DNA from: Candidatus Syntropharchaeum sp.
GTDB lineage: Archaea > Halobacteriota > Syntropharchaeia > Alkanophagales > Methanospirareceae
Assembly (NCBI GenBank): GCA_016782355.1
Contig: JADHYP010000016.1
Coordinates: 1-12,829 of the forward strand
DNA length: 12,829 nucleotides
Reading direction: 5' to 3'
Numbering within the stretch: position 1 is the stretch's first letter; every line of letters begins with the position of its first letter. The notes under the pieces are model-generated. The model was not told the DNA's origin. It searched no databases and saw only the letters and a program-made list of their open reading frames with translations. Below, piece by piece: positions 7,323-12,829 of the stretch. A program made the translations under genes and the position numbers.

Positions 7323-7331
7323 AACAATACT

Positions 7332-8348
7332 TCATTCTGCGCTTTCTTCTGTTTTACTTTCCTCCACCTCTTCACCCTCTTGTGTTCTCGCTGCTATTAA
7401 ATCGCCCCTTGCAACCGAATACAACGGCTCTTTTGCAAGTCTTATCTTCGATATATCAATCTGGAGCTTTGCCTCTCTTAATTTCCGCTCGAACATCTTT
7501 GAAAATCCATCGGGCATGGCGCTTCCTCCCGCAAGTGCAACCGGGAATTCCACTTTTGGTGGTGTAATCTCTGCAAGCTTCCTGTTCAGGTTCTTTATGA
7601 CATACGTTATCAAAGCATCGTAATAAATGGAGAGCGCACCCTCAGGACTTCCAAACTCCACCTCCAAGTCCAATTTAAAGCCCTTTTCCTTTGTCGCACA
7701 TACATGGTCCTTTGGCAACCCCGTTGTAATCGAAACCTGCTCATCAATCCAATCTCCACCTCTGGCTATACGGAATGACATCACTGGCGTGGCTAAATAT
7801 GCAAGCGTAACGTTTGTGAGACCCGCGCCAATGCTTATCCCCAATCCCGTGAAGTCGTAATCCGCAAGCTCTGAATATATCACGCTCAACCCCTCGTCAA
7901 TCACATGCGTTTCGTAAGTCATTCTCCTTGCCAGCGCTTCCATCATCTTCTTGTGATACAATGTGTTCATATCTAAATCTATTGGGTCGGCTGGCGATGA
8001 AATGCACAGTACCTCGTTTCGATAACCTGGCTTTCCTAAAACCCGCTCCACTATCAGCTTTATCATGGGTATCGCATCCTTCTCATTAGGACTTATTATA
8101 CCAAACCTCATCGGTCTTCTCGCGTCTTTCCCGAATATGGTTGCGAATTTAAATGCCTCCTCGCCCAATACGAAAATCCTGTCGTCCTTCTCGATGTAAA
8201 GCACTTTTGAACTATCTAACATCGTCTTCGTGAGGTCGCTCGACTCGAGTTCCAGAAATGCATTCCTCTGCTGCGTGAAAATTACATCGTCCCCCTCTCT
8301 TTCCGAACAGATTATGTTCATGGTTCCTATATCAAGACCTTTTGCCAT
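7332..8348 (-). CDS. Actin/MreB-superfamily ATPase, archaeal actin-like cytoskeletal protein
   Basis: 338 residues. The superfamily motifs appear in order: phosphate-1 GLDIGTMN at residues 4-11, connect-1-like DEGLSVIYSE at 151-160, phosphate-2 GLGISIGAGLTNV at 168-180, RGGDWID at 197-203, and the adenosine motif ALAGGSAMPDGF at 271-282. The core is close in length to MreB and ParM. There is no DnaK-type substrate domain and no obvious amphipathic N-terminal helix as in bacterial MreB. An acidic Glu-rich tail (about 320-338) ends the protein. It is expected to bind ATP and perhaps polymerise (family inference). It lies 103 bp downstream of the CdpA-like gene and two genes from ftsZ on the same strand, so a shape or division role like that of the haloarchaeal actins, or an FtsA-like tether, is plausible. 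The start has GTGA (8360-8357) 8 nt upstream. Confidence 0.85.
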   Translation of the reverse strand: MAKGLDIGTMNIICSEREGDDVIFTQQRNAFLELESSDLTKTMLDSSKVLYIEKDDRIFVLGEEAFKFATIFGKDARRPMRFGIISPNEKDAIPMIKLIVERVLGKPGYRNEVLCISSPADPIDLDMNTLYHKKMMEALARRMTYETHVIDEGLSVIYSELADYDFTGLGISIGAGLTNVTLAYLATPVMSFRIARGGDWIDEQVSITTGLPKDHVCATKEKGFKLDLEVEFGSPEGALSIYYDALITYVIKNLNRKLAEITPPKVEFPVALAGGSAMPDGFSKMFERKLREAKLQIDISKIRLAKEPLYSVARGDLIAARTQEGEEVEESKTEESAE

Positions 8349-8383
8349 TTTTTACGTCACTATAATAAAAGATTCAGGTATGG

Positions 8384-8394
8384 TATTTAAAAGT
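8384..8394 (-). promoter_or_regulatory. Putative TATA box for the actin-like gene
   Basis: Minus-strand CTTTTAAATAC lies about 40 nt before the ATG, leaving room for a short leader containing the GTGA ribosome site. It suggests the gene can be transcribed separately from ftsZ. Confidence 0.35.
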
Positions 8395-8413
8395 TACGCT
8401 AATGCTAATTTTA

Positions 8414-8428
8414 TTACAAACGTTGTAA
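8414..8428. promoter_or_regulatory. Perfect palindrome TTACAA-N3-TTGTAA (candidate operator)
   Basis: TTACAA-ACG-TTGTAA, 6-bp arms with a 3-bp spacer, lies between the CdpA-like stop and the actin-like promoter. It is about 20-30 bp upstream of the TATA-like box, where an activator or repressor dimer could sit. A stem-loop is less likely given the weak AT arms. Confidence 0.4.
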
Positions 8429-8451
8429 AAAATTTTTGAAGTTTGATTCAC

Positions 8452-9285
8452 CTAAGTTTTCTTAACACGGATAAACGAATGAAACTTTTTTATATCGCCC
8501 TTAATTTTATCCTTTATCCCTCCAAATCGTCCCTTCTCAACCGCTTCCTTTCTTAAAACGTCACCCAGGCTCCTTGATATACTCTCAACCTCCACAGAAC
8601 CCGATTTCGTCCTCTCTCCATGGTTTATCGTCTTTCTCAAGCTTATTGCTTCCCCAATATCATCTTTGACCCTGATGGTATCACCACGTGACTCACGAAA
8701 CGCCTTCCCAAATTTCACTTCCTCCACGCCCGGCTCTTTAAATTTCAGTTCACTGGCAGAAAGTTCTATGCTTTTCCTCGTTGCTTCTTCTATGTCTCGC
8801 TCTATCTCCTCATCGGTATATATTTTTATTTCTTCCCCTTCTCGCCCCACCACCGCCTCAGGCTTTCCCTCAATCATCCAGAGAATTGAGTTCGCAAACG
8901 CATTTCCCAATAGCGCCAGAAATCCAACGACGTAGAGAGCAAGAATATAGCTTATAAGTGGATAACGCCAGTTGTGCGGATAATTGGACGTAAAGATGAG
9001 AAGCGCAAGCAATGATGTAAACGCACTCGCACCCACAATACAATACCCGTATCGCGTCTGCCTCATCATCAGATTTATACCCGCTAAAATCAGCGTGGCT
9101 CCAACGCCCGTGAAAATAAAGGTAAGAATGATTTTTTCCGGCTCAGACCCATAGTGTATCCTGAAAATCGTAATAAACGTGGTACCTACGGCTAAGAGCA
9201 CAATGCCTGCCGCAAAAGTCACCGAACCGACGTAATATATAATTGTACCACGATGCAATACGCCTGGTGAGCTTGTGTTAGTCAT
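8452..9285 (-). CDS. Four-TM membrane protein with long cytoplasmic tail, CdpA-like
   Basis: 277 residues. Four hydrophobic segments are at about 14-42, 52-74, 79-98 and 107-130. A charged tail of about 145 residues follows, rich in Glu, Lys and Arg and probably largely disordered, ending in a basic stretch (KGDIKKFHSFIRVKKT). The N-terminal pattern (four TMs, a YPHNW turn between TM3 and TM4, and a GNAFANS-like end of TM4) recalls the DUF7139-type domain of haloarchaeal CdpA, which anchors FtsZ1 to the membrane through its tail; this resemblance is from memory. Lying 51 bp after ftsZ on the same strand strongly supports the same job here. No ribosome site is seen before the ATG, and T-rich runs fill the gap to ftsZ, so translation or transcription signals are unclear. 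Confidence 0.72.
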   Translation of the reverse strand: MTNTSSPGVLHRGTIIYYVGSVTFAAGIVLLAVGTTFITIFRIHYGSEPEKIILTFIFTGVGATLILAGINLMMRQTRYGYCIVGASAFTSLLALLIFTSNYPHNWRYPLISYILALYVVGFLALLGNAFANSILWMIEGKPEAVVGREGEEIKIYTDEEIERDIEEATRKSIELSASELKFKEPGVEEVKFGKAFRESRGDTIRVKDDIGEAISLRKTINHGERTKSGSVEVESISRSLGDVLRKEAVEKGRFGGIKDKIKGDIKKFHSFIRVKKT

Positions 9286-9336
9286 TAGACGGATAAAAAA
9301 TGAAAAAAATGCAGGGTGTGGAAGAATTTACGAGTT

Positions 9337-10437
9337 TCACCGGATAATCTGTATAATATCGCTGATTCCTCTGCTACCTGCATCCACTCCCTTTAGTTTT
9401 GCATCCTCTTCTCTATCTTCGTATATCCCGCCGAATATCCATTTCGGCTCCACACCGGTCATTATCGCCGTTACCCTTGCCTTACCACTGAAATCCTCAC
9501 TTATCCTCGCTCCCCATATCACGTTTGCATCACGATTTAAGTCGTAGGTAAGCAACTCTACGATGTCATTTGTCTCCTTCATCGTGAGATCTGACCCCCC
9601 GGTGATATGTATAAGAGCACCCTTCGCCCCTCGATAGTCCGCGTCCAAAAGCGGATGACTGAGTGCATCAGATACAAGCGATTCGGGCTTATTCTCCGCT
9701 TTCGTCGTCTCGCCTACGAGCATCACGGCAACACCGCCTTCCGCCATTACCGCTTTGAGGTCTGCGAAGTCGAGATTCACCAAAGAAGGTTTTGTTATCG
9801 TCTCTGCAATACCCAGTATTGTACTTGCAATCAACATATCCATTTTTTTAAAGGCATCATTCACCGGAAGGTTCCCCGCGTATTTTAGCAATTTGTCGTT
9901 CTCCAGCACGATAACCGTGTCCGTTACGTCTCTCAATGCCTCTATGCCCTCGGCTGCTCTTTTTCTCCTTATCCTTTCCGCTTCAAACGGGAAAGAGACC
10001 ATGGCAACTACAATTGCACCTGCTTCCTTCGCTACTTCCGCAACGATTGGCGAAGCCCCCGTGCCCGTTCCGCCGCCCATTCCCGCAGTGATGAACACAA
10101 AGTTTTTGTCCGCTAACAATTCTCGTAATTCCTCCCTGTCTATTTCCGCAGCCTTTCTCGCTACTTCCGGAGAACCACCGGCTCCCAATCCCCGAGTAAG
10201 CGTTTTTCCTATCAATACCTTCTTTTCGCAGCTTATCGAATCCAGGTGCAGCTTGTCGGTATTTATGGCTATCCTATCTACACCACTCAGTCCTCCTAAA
10301 CGCTCCAATCTGTCCATAGAATTGTTACCTGCTCCACCCACGCCAACTATTGCTATCCGTGGCACCCCAAACCAATCCTTTTCTTCGCTTTCTTCCACAA
10401 CCATCCCCTCTGTACTATATCCTAACATTTTTTCCAT
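9337..10437 (-). CDS. ftsZ: Cell division GTPase FtsZ
   Basis: 366 residues. The tubulin signature GGGTGTG is at residues 121-127, the T1-like GVGGAGNN at 32-39, and the synergy-loop NLDFADL at 221-227 with the acidic residue needed for GTP hydrolysis (Asp226). The protein is full length, with a 24-residue acidic N-terminal extension before the GTPase domain and a short conserved-looking end (GISDIIQIIR) that could be the partner-binding peptide. FtsZ polymerises at mid-cell to form the division ring. I cannot tell FtsZ1 from FtsZ2 by eye. The start has AGGTGG about 5 nt upstream; an ATG three codons later is the alternative. Transcribed divergently from the coiled-coil gene and followed by the CdpA-like and actin-like genes. 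Confidence 0.97.
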   Translation of the reverse strand: MEKMLGYSTEGMVVEESEEKDWFGVPRIAIVGVGGAGNNSMDRLERLGGLSGVDRIAINTDKLHLDSISCEKKVLIGKTLTRGLGAGGSPEVARKAAEIDREELRELLADKNFVFITAGMGGGTGTGASPIVAEVAKEAGAIVVAMVSFPFEAERIRRKRAAEGIEALRDVTDTVIVLENDKLLKYAGNLPVNDAFKKMDMLIASTILGIAETITKPSLVNLDFADLKAVMAEGGVAVMLVGETTKAENKPESLVSDALSHPLLDADYRGAKGALIHITGGSDLTMKETNDIVELLTYDLNRDANVIWGARISEDFSGKARVTAIMTGVEPKWIFGGIYEDREEDAKLKGVDAGSRGISDIIQIIR

Positions 10438-10503
10438 TTTTCCACCTTTTCTTTTTCTATCATTTTCATACGTTTTCGTAATTGTCTTCTTAGGAAGAAG
10501 GGG

Positions 10504-10520
10504 TTATATAAACTTTTCGG
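10504..10520 (-). promoter_or_regulatory. ftsZ promoter (BRE/TATA)
   Basis: On the minus strand CCGAAAAG is followed by TTTATATAA, a good BRE plus TATA box about 70 nt before the ftsZ ATG. It is a near mirror copy of the divergent promoter at 10543-10560. Confidence 0.65.
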
Positions 10521-10542
10521 TTGAGCACATTATAAATAGTTT

Positions 10543-10560
10543 CCAGAAAAGCTTATATAG
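10543..10560 (+). promoter_or_regulatory. Promoter of the coiled-coil/PRC gene pair (BRE/TATA)
   Basis: CCAGAAAA followed by GCTTATATAG lies about 70 nt before the ATG at 10625. A start near 10582 would leave a leader containing GGGGGAG (10603-10609) and GAGG (10612-10615). A further TATA-like ATTATAAATA (10529-10538) lies between the two divergent promoters. Confidence 0.6.
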
Positions 10561-10624
10561 AAAGGGAAAAAATAAATGATAAAAATTTCTTTTACATCCT
10601 CCGGGGGAGAAGAGGCGAGTTAAA

Positions 10625-11527
10625 ATGGTGGAAAAATTTAACGAAAAGGGGAATGCGTTAGCTGCTGAATATTGGCGTTTGAAAGAGTTAAAAGGCAGCG
10701 AAACAGGCGGGAATAGGTTAGAAGAGATAGAAAAGCTATTGGAAAAGGGGATAGGGGGAAAGCTAAGGGAAAAATTGGATGCCGAAGCGAAGAAGCTGAG
10801 GAAAGAGAAGGAAGATAGAAGCACTGCATTTGTGAGATTAGAGGAAGTTAAAAAGGAAATATTAGAGCTAACGGCGGATTTAGCCCCTAATCTCGACCTC
10901 TTTGAAGATGGCTTCTTCCCCTACGATAGCGAACACGAGCCGATTTCCGAGACTTTTTTCTCCGCTCTTACCGAGATATTTTTTGGCACGCCGCACTCAA
11001 GTATTCAATTCAAAGTGGCTAATTTCTCTAAGGATGGAATAGAAATTCATTCGCGGGATGAGAATTCATCTTTAAATATCCTGGGGTACGTAGTGACGAT
11101 AATACAGGAAGCAGCGAAGAAGATGCTCCGCGAGGAGAATAATATAGATAAAAGTTGTGAGCTACTCAAACAGAATGAATACGCTTTTATTGCATTGGGG
11201 ACGTTGATCAAGGAAGGGAAGCGGCTGAGGCTAAAGGAAATAAAGGAAATTTCGCACCGGGAGGATAAGGCGTATAAAGAGCTTATGAGAGATACCTATG
11301 ACCGGGAACTTGTTAATGGTGTAGAGTATTTGGTGAGCGATAAGTGGGAATATAACCTGGTGAAGGAATATAATGGGGAATACGAAGTGACGGACTTTGG
11401 CGAGTGGGTATGGCGGATTTGTAATGTCGAAGCGAGCGAAGAGGAAGGGAGAGGGGGAGGGAGAAGAAAAGGCATTTCAAATTCGAATTTGAATATTTGT
11501 AAGATACTGAAGTTTTTAAAAAGGTGA
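10625..11527 (+). CDS. Coiled-coil protein of unknown family, divergent from ftsZ
   Basis: 300 residues; I do not recognise the family. Residues 1-80 are highly charged with heptad-like Leu spacing, consistent with a coiled coil. Residues about 85-200 form a mixed globular region. Residues about 205-275 are helical and end with VTDFGEWVWRI, which looks like the wing of a winged helix. The tail is odd: a Glu/Gly/Arg-rich purine tract (EEEGRGGGRRKG), then a segment containing an 18-bp perfect DNA palindrome, then KILKFLKR, so the natural C-terminus may have been altered. No signal peptide or TM. Start supported by GAGG 9 nt upstream. It shares a divergent promoter region with ftsZ and lies 25 bp before a PRC-barrel gene and upstream of CetZ, so a cytoskeletal or division partner is a reasonable guess, no more. 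Confidence 0.8.
   Translation: MVEKFNEKGNALAAEYWRLKELKGSETGGNRLEEIEKLLEKGIGGKLREKLDAEAKKLRKEKEDRSTAFVRLEEVKKEILELTADLAPNLDLFEDGFFPYDSEHEPISETFFSALTEIFFGTPHSSIQFKVANFSKDGIEIHSRDENSSLNILGYVVTIIQEAAKKMLREENNIDKSCELLKQNEYAFIALGTLIKEGKRLRLKEIKEISHREDKAYKELMRDTYDRELVNGVEYLVSDKWEYNLVKEYNGEYEVTDFGEWVWRICNVEASEEEGRGGGRRKGISNSNLNICKILKFLKR
11476..11493. repeat. 18-bp perfect palindrome within a coding end
   Basis: TTCAAATTCGAATTTGAA equals its own reverse complement. It sits in the last 20 codons of the coiled-coil gene, about 60-75 bp before the PRC gene start. Confidence 0.75.
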
Positions 11528-11552
11528 AGGGGGAGGAAAGAAAGGAGAGGAA

Positions 11553-12266
11553 ATGAGGAGGAAGAGGGAGAAGGAAAGAGAAGAGGAGGAGAAAGTAGTT
11601 GCATACTTAAGATCACGACTGTTTCCGTGGAATTTCATTTTTGAGGACGTCGAAGAAGATGCGATAAAACATTTTGTCACGTATGCAATCCAAATTTGCG
11701 AGGGAAAGGGGATAGATAAGCGGTCTATATCGGTAGAGGGGGTGGAGATAAAAGAGTTGATTATAAAGGAAGTAAAAGAGGCGGTGAACGATTATCTATT
11801 TGATGCAAATGACCGCGATATGGTAAGAATGCATGGCGATTTCGCGGGTAGTTATCCTTTTGCATTCGCTCAATGTTTGGCGCATACAATTTTACACCGG
11901 CTTGGACTGGAGATGGAGGACGTGGTGGACGTGAACGCGATTAGTGAGTTACTGGGGCAGGATATAAAAGAGATAAAAGGGAGAGTGTTATTTATCAGGG
12001 ACTTAATAGCGAAGAATGAAAATAAAGCAATGAAGATGTTTGGAAAATCAATTCTGGATAAAAAAGTCATAATGGCAGGAGGGGAGTGTATAGGAAGCGT
12101 GGGGGATATTGTTTTTGATGCCGGAACGGGGAACGTGGAGGGATTAGTGGTAAATCACCAAAAAGGCGCGGGTTTTAAAAAAAGCCGGATATCCATGCAA
12201 GACGTGCGTTTAAATATGTATAGTAAGAACATTGTTTTAAAATATTCAAATTACGATAAAAAATGA
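11553..12266 (+). CDS. PRC-barrel protein with unrecognised N-terminal domain (CdpB-like candidate)
   Basis: 237 residues. A short, extremely charged start (residues 1-14, Arg/Lys/Glu only after Met) is followed by a helical domain of about 150 residues that I cannot assign. The C-terminal part from about 164 to 234 is a PRC-barrel: KKVIMAGGECIGSVGDIVFD, then GNVEGLVVNH and a final strand pair, a fold that usually mediates protein contacts. In haloarchaea the PRC-barrel proteins CdpB1/CdpB2 link SepF to the division ring; those are shorter, so this would be an extended relative or an independent PRC fusion (inference). The ATG has GGAGAGG directly upstream (11544-11550), embedded in a purine-rich spacer with several overlapping Shine-Dalgarno-like runs. 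Likely co-transcribed with the coiled-coil gene; CetZ follows after 86 bp. Confidence 0.82.
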   Translation: MRRKREKEREEEEKVVAYLRSRLFPWNFIFEDVEEDAIKHFVTYAIQICEGKGIDKRSISVEGVEIKELIIKEVKEAVNDYLFDANDRDMVRMHGDFAGSYPFAFAQCLAHTILHRLGLEMEDVVDVNAISELLGQDIKEIKGRVLFIRDLIAKNENKAMKMFGKSILDKKVIMAGGECIGSVGDIVFDAGTGNVEGLVVNHQKGAGFKKSRISMQDVRLNMYSKNIVLKYSNYDKK

Positions 12267-12280
12267 AGAGATGATTCTCT
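12267..12280 (+). terminator. Weak hairpin after the PRC-barrel stop codon
   Basis: AGAGA-TGAT-TCTCT begins at the base after the TGA stop. The stem is only 5 bp and no T run follows, so termination is uncertain. Confidence 0.25.
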
Positions 12281-12281
12281 A

Positions 12282-12313
12282 CCAACACATTTATATATTA
12301 TGAGGAATGTTGG
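12282..12313 (+). promoter_or_regulatory. Promoter region of the CetZ gene flanked by an inverted repeat
   Basis: A TATA-like TTTATATATT (12290-12299) is bracketed by CCAACA (12282-12287) and TGTTGG (12308-12313). The start point would fall near 12320, giving a leader with AGGGGG before the GTG. The flanking repeat could be an operator overlapping the promoter. Confidence 0.45.
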
Positions 12314-12352
12314 CAGTAATGAAGTGTATAAAGAAGAGAAAGGGGGAATAAA

Positions 12353-12829
12353 GTGAGAGTGTTTATGATAGGCTATGGGCAAGCCGGGGGAAGAGTAGCG
12401 GATTCATTTGTAGAGTTTGCTAACCGAACGGGGCAGAATTTCGTGGTTCGTGCATTGGCCATTAATACAGCGAAGGCGGATTTGCTTGGAATAACGACCA
12501 TACCAATGGAAGACAGGCTGCTTGTAGGGGAGTCATTAACGAAGGGGCATGGGATAGGAGCAGATAACGAATTAGGGGCGAAGGTTGCCACTGATGAACT
12601 TTATACGATTCAGAGTGCAATAGACAAACGCGGGACACACCAGATTGATGCTTTCCTGATAATAGCAGGTCTGGGCGGTGGAACGGGTTCCGGAGGTGCG
12701 CCAGTATTGGCAAGAAGGCTGAAGAAGCTATACGAGGAGCCGGTTTATGGACTGGGGATTTTACCCTCGAAGGACGAAGGGAGCTTATATTCTTTAAATG
12801 CCGCAAGGAGCCTGATGTCGTTCGTGAAC
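12353..12829 (+). CDS. cetZ: CetZ-family tubulin-like GTPase (3' partial)
   Basis: 159 residues visible from a GTG start at 12353, with AGGGGG (12340-12345) upstream; no ATG lies in frame before it, and the frame stays open to the window end. The N-terminus MRVFMIGYGQAGGRVAD, then INTAKADLLG, GHGIGADNELGA and the tubulin signature GGGTGSGGAP (within LGGGTGSGG), followed by EPVYGLGILPSKDEGSLYSLNAARS, matches CetZ proteins rather than FtsZ, whose signature reads GGGTGTG. CetZ1 of Haloferax controls cell shape and motility, not division itself (established). The presence of a CetZ next to an FtsZ locus means this cell carries two tubulin-family filaments. The C-terminal half lies outside the window. 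Confidence 0.95.
   Translation, partial: MRVFMIGYGQAGGRVADSFVEFANRTGQNFVVRALAINTAKADLLGITTIPMEDRLLVGESLTKGHGIGADNELGAKVATDELYTIQSAIDKRGTHQIDAFLIIAGLGGGTGSGGAPVLARRLKKLYEEPVYGLGILPSKDEGSLYSLNAARSLMSFVN

Noticed and set aside
6684..7323. Several overlapping small ORFs on both strands after atwA
   Set aside because: They lie over tRNA-Glu and RNase P RNA, whose conserved blocks and paired ends explain the sequence.
9755..10579. Long plus-strand ORF (274 codons) opposite ftsZ
   Set aside because: It is the antisense of the conserved ftsZ gene, Ser/Pro-rich with no motif, and runs into the promoter region; ftsZ motifs are complete on the other strand.
10504..10829. Minus-strand Ser/Phe-rich ORFs opposite the coiled-coil gene
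   Set aside because: Complement of Lys/Glu-rich codons; low-complexity shadows covering the promoter and coiled-coil start.
11436..11590. Purine-rich tract as a triplex-forming or novel structural element
   Set aside because: Mostly explained by Glu/Lys/Arg/Gly codons plus overlapping Shine-Dalgarno runs; kept only as an oddity in the findings.
11296..11616. Minus-strand Pro/Ser/Leu-rich ORF
   Set aside because: Reverse reading of the purine-rich tract at the gene junction; no motif or ribosome site.
1..12829. CRISPR array, insertion sequence or tRNA-linked att site
   Set aside because: No regularly spaced repeats, no transposase frame, and no second copy of the tRNA-Glu 3' end was seen in the window.

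Overview
The window is archaeal. The evidence is a complete gene for methyl-coenzyme M reductase activation component A2 (AtwA), a CetZ-family tubulin, an archaeal-type RNase P RNA, a tRNA-Glu without an encoded CCA, and BRE/TATA-like promoters ahead of several genes. AtwA points to a methanogen or a methane/alkane-oxidising euryarchaeon. My inference is a relative of Methanophagales (ANME-1) or Syntrophoarchaeales, but no single gene here proves the genus.

Region 1 (1-4817, + strand, visibly more AT-rich than the rest) looks like an accessory island. It holds a RecQ helicase, cut by the window edge, fused to a ComF-type phosphoribosyltransferase, a Myb/SANT-like helix-turn-helix and an HRDC-like C-terminus. 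Its last bases overlap or abut a divergent DprA/Smf-like gene. A second pair follows: an AAA/ABC-type ATPase (SMC/OLD-like head) and a PIN-like nuclease. Both pairs look like DNA-processing or defence modules.

Region 2 (4818-7200) is core metabolism and RNA processing. A 33-codon minus-strand ORF appears to be a collapsed remnant of a DUF72 gene, with its N- and C-termini joined. A 29-bp imperfect palindrome lies next to the atwA promoter. Then come atwA, tRNA-Glu(CTC), and rnpB (RNase P RNA) converging from the minus strand.

Region 3 (7332-12829) is a cytoskeleton and cell-division locus. On the minus strand, in transcription order, are ftsZ, a four-TM membrane protein with a long cytoplasmic tail that resembles haloarchaeal CdpA, and an actin/MreB-superfamily ATPase. 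On the plus strand, from a divergent promoter that mirrors the ftsZ promoter, are a coiled-coil protein of unknown family, a PRC-barrel protein with an unrecognised N-terminal domain (compare haloarchaeal CdpB), and a CetZ tubulin homologue cut by the window end. One tubulin ring protein, a probable membrane anchor, an actin-like ATPase, a PRC-barrel protein, an unknown coiled-coil protein and a second tubulin within 5.5 kb is the most interesting content. The coiled-coil and PRC proteins are candidate uncharacterised division or shape factors.
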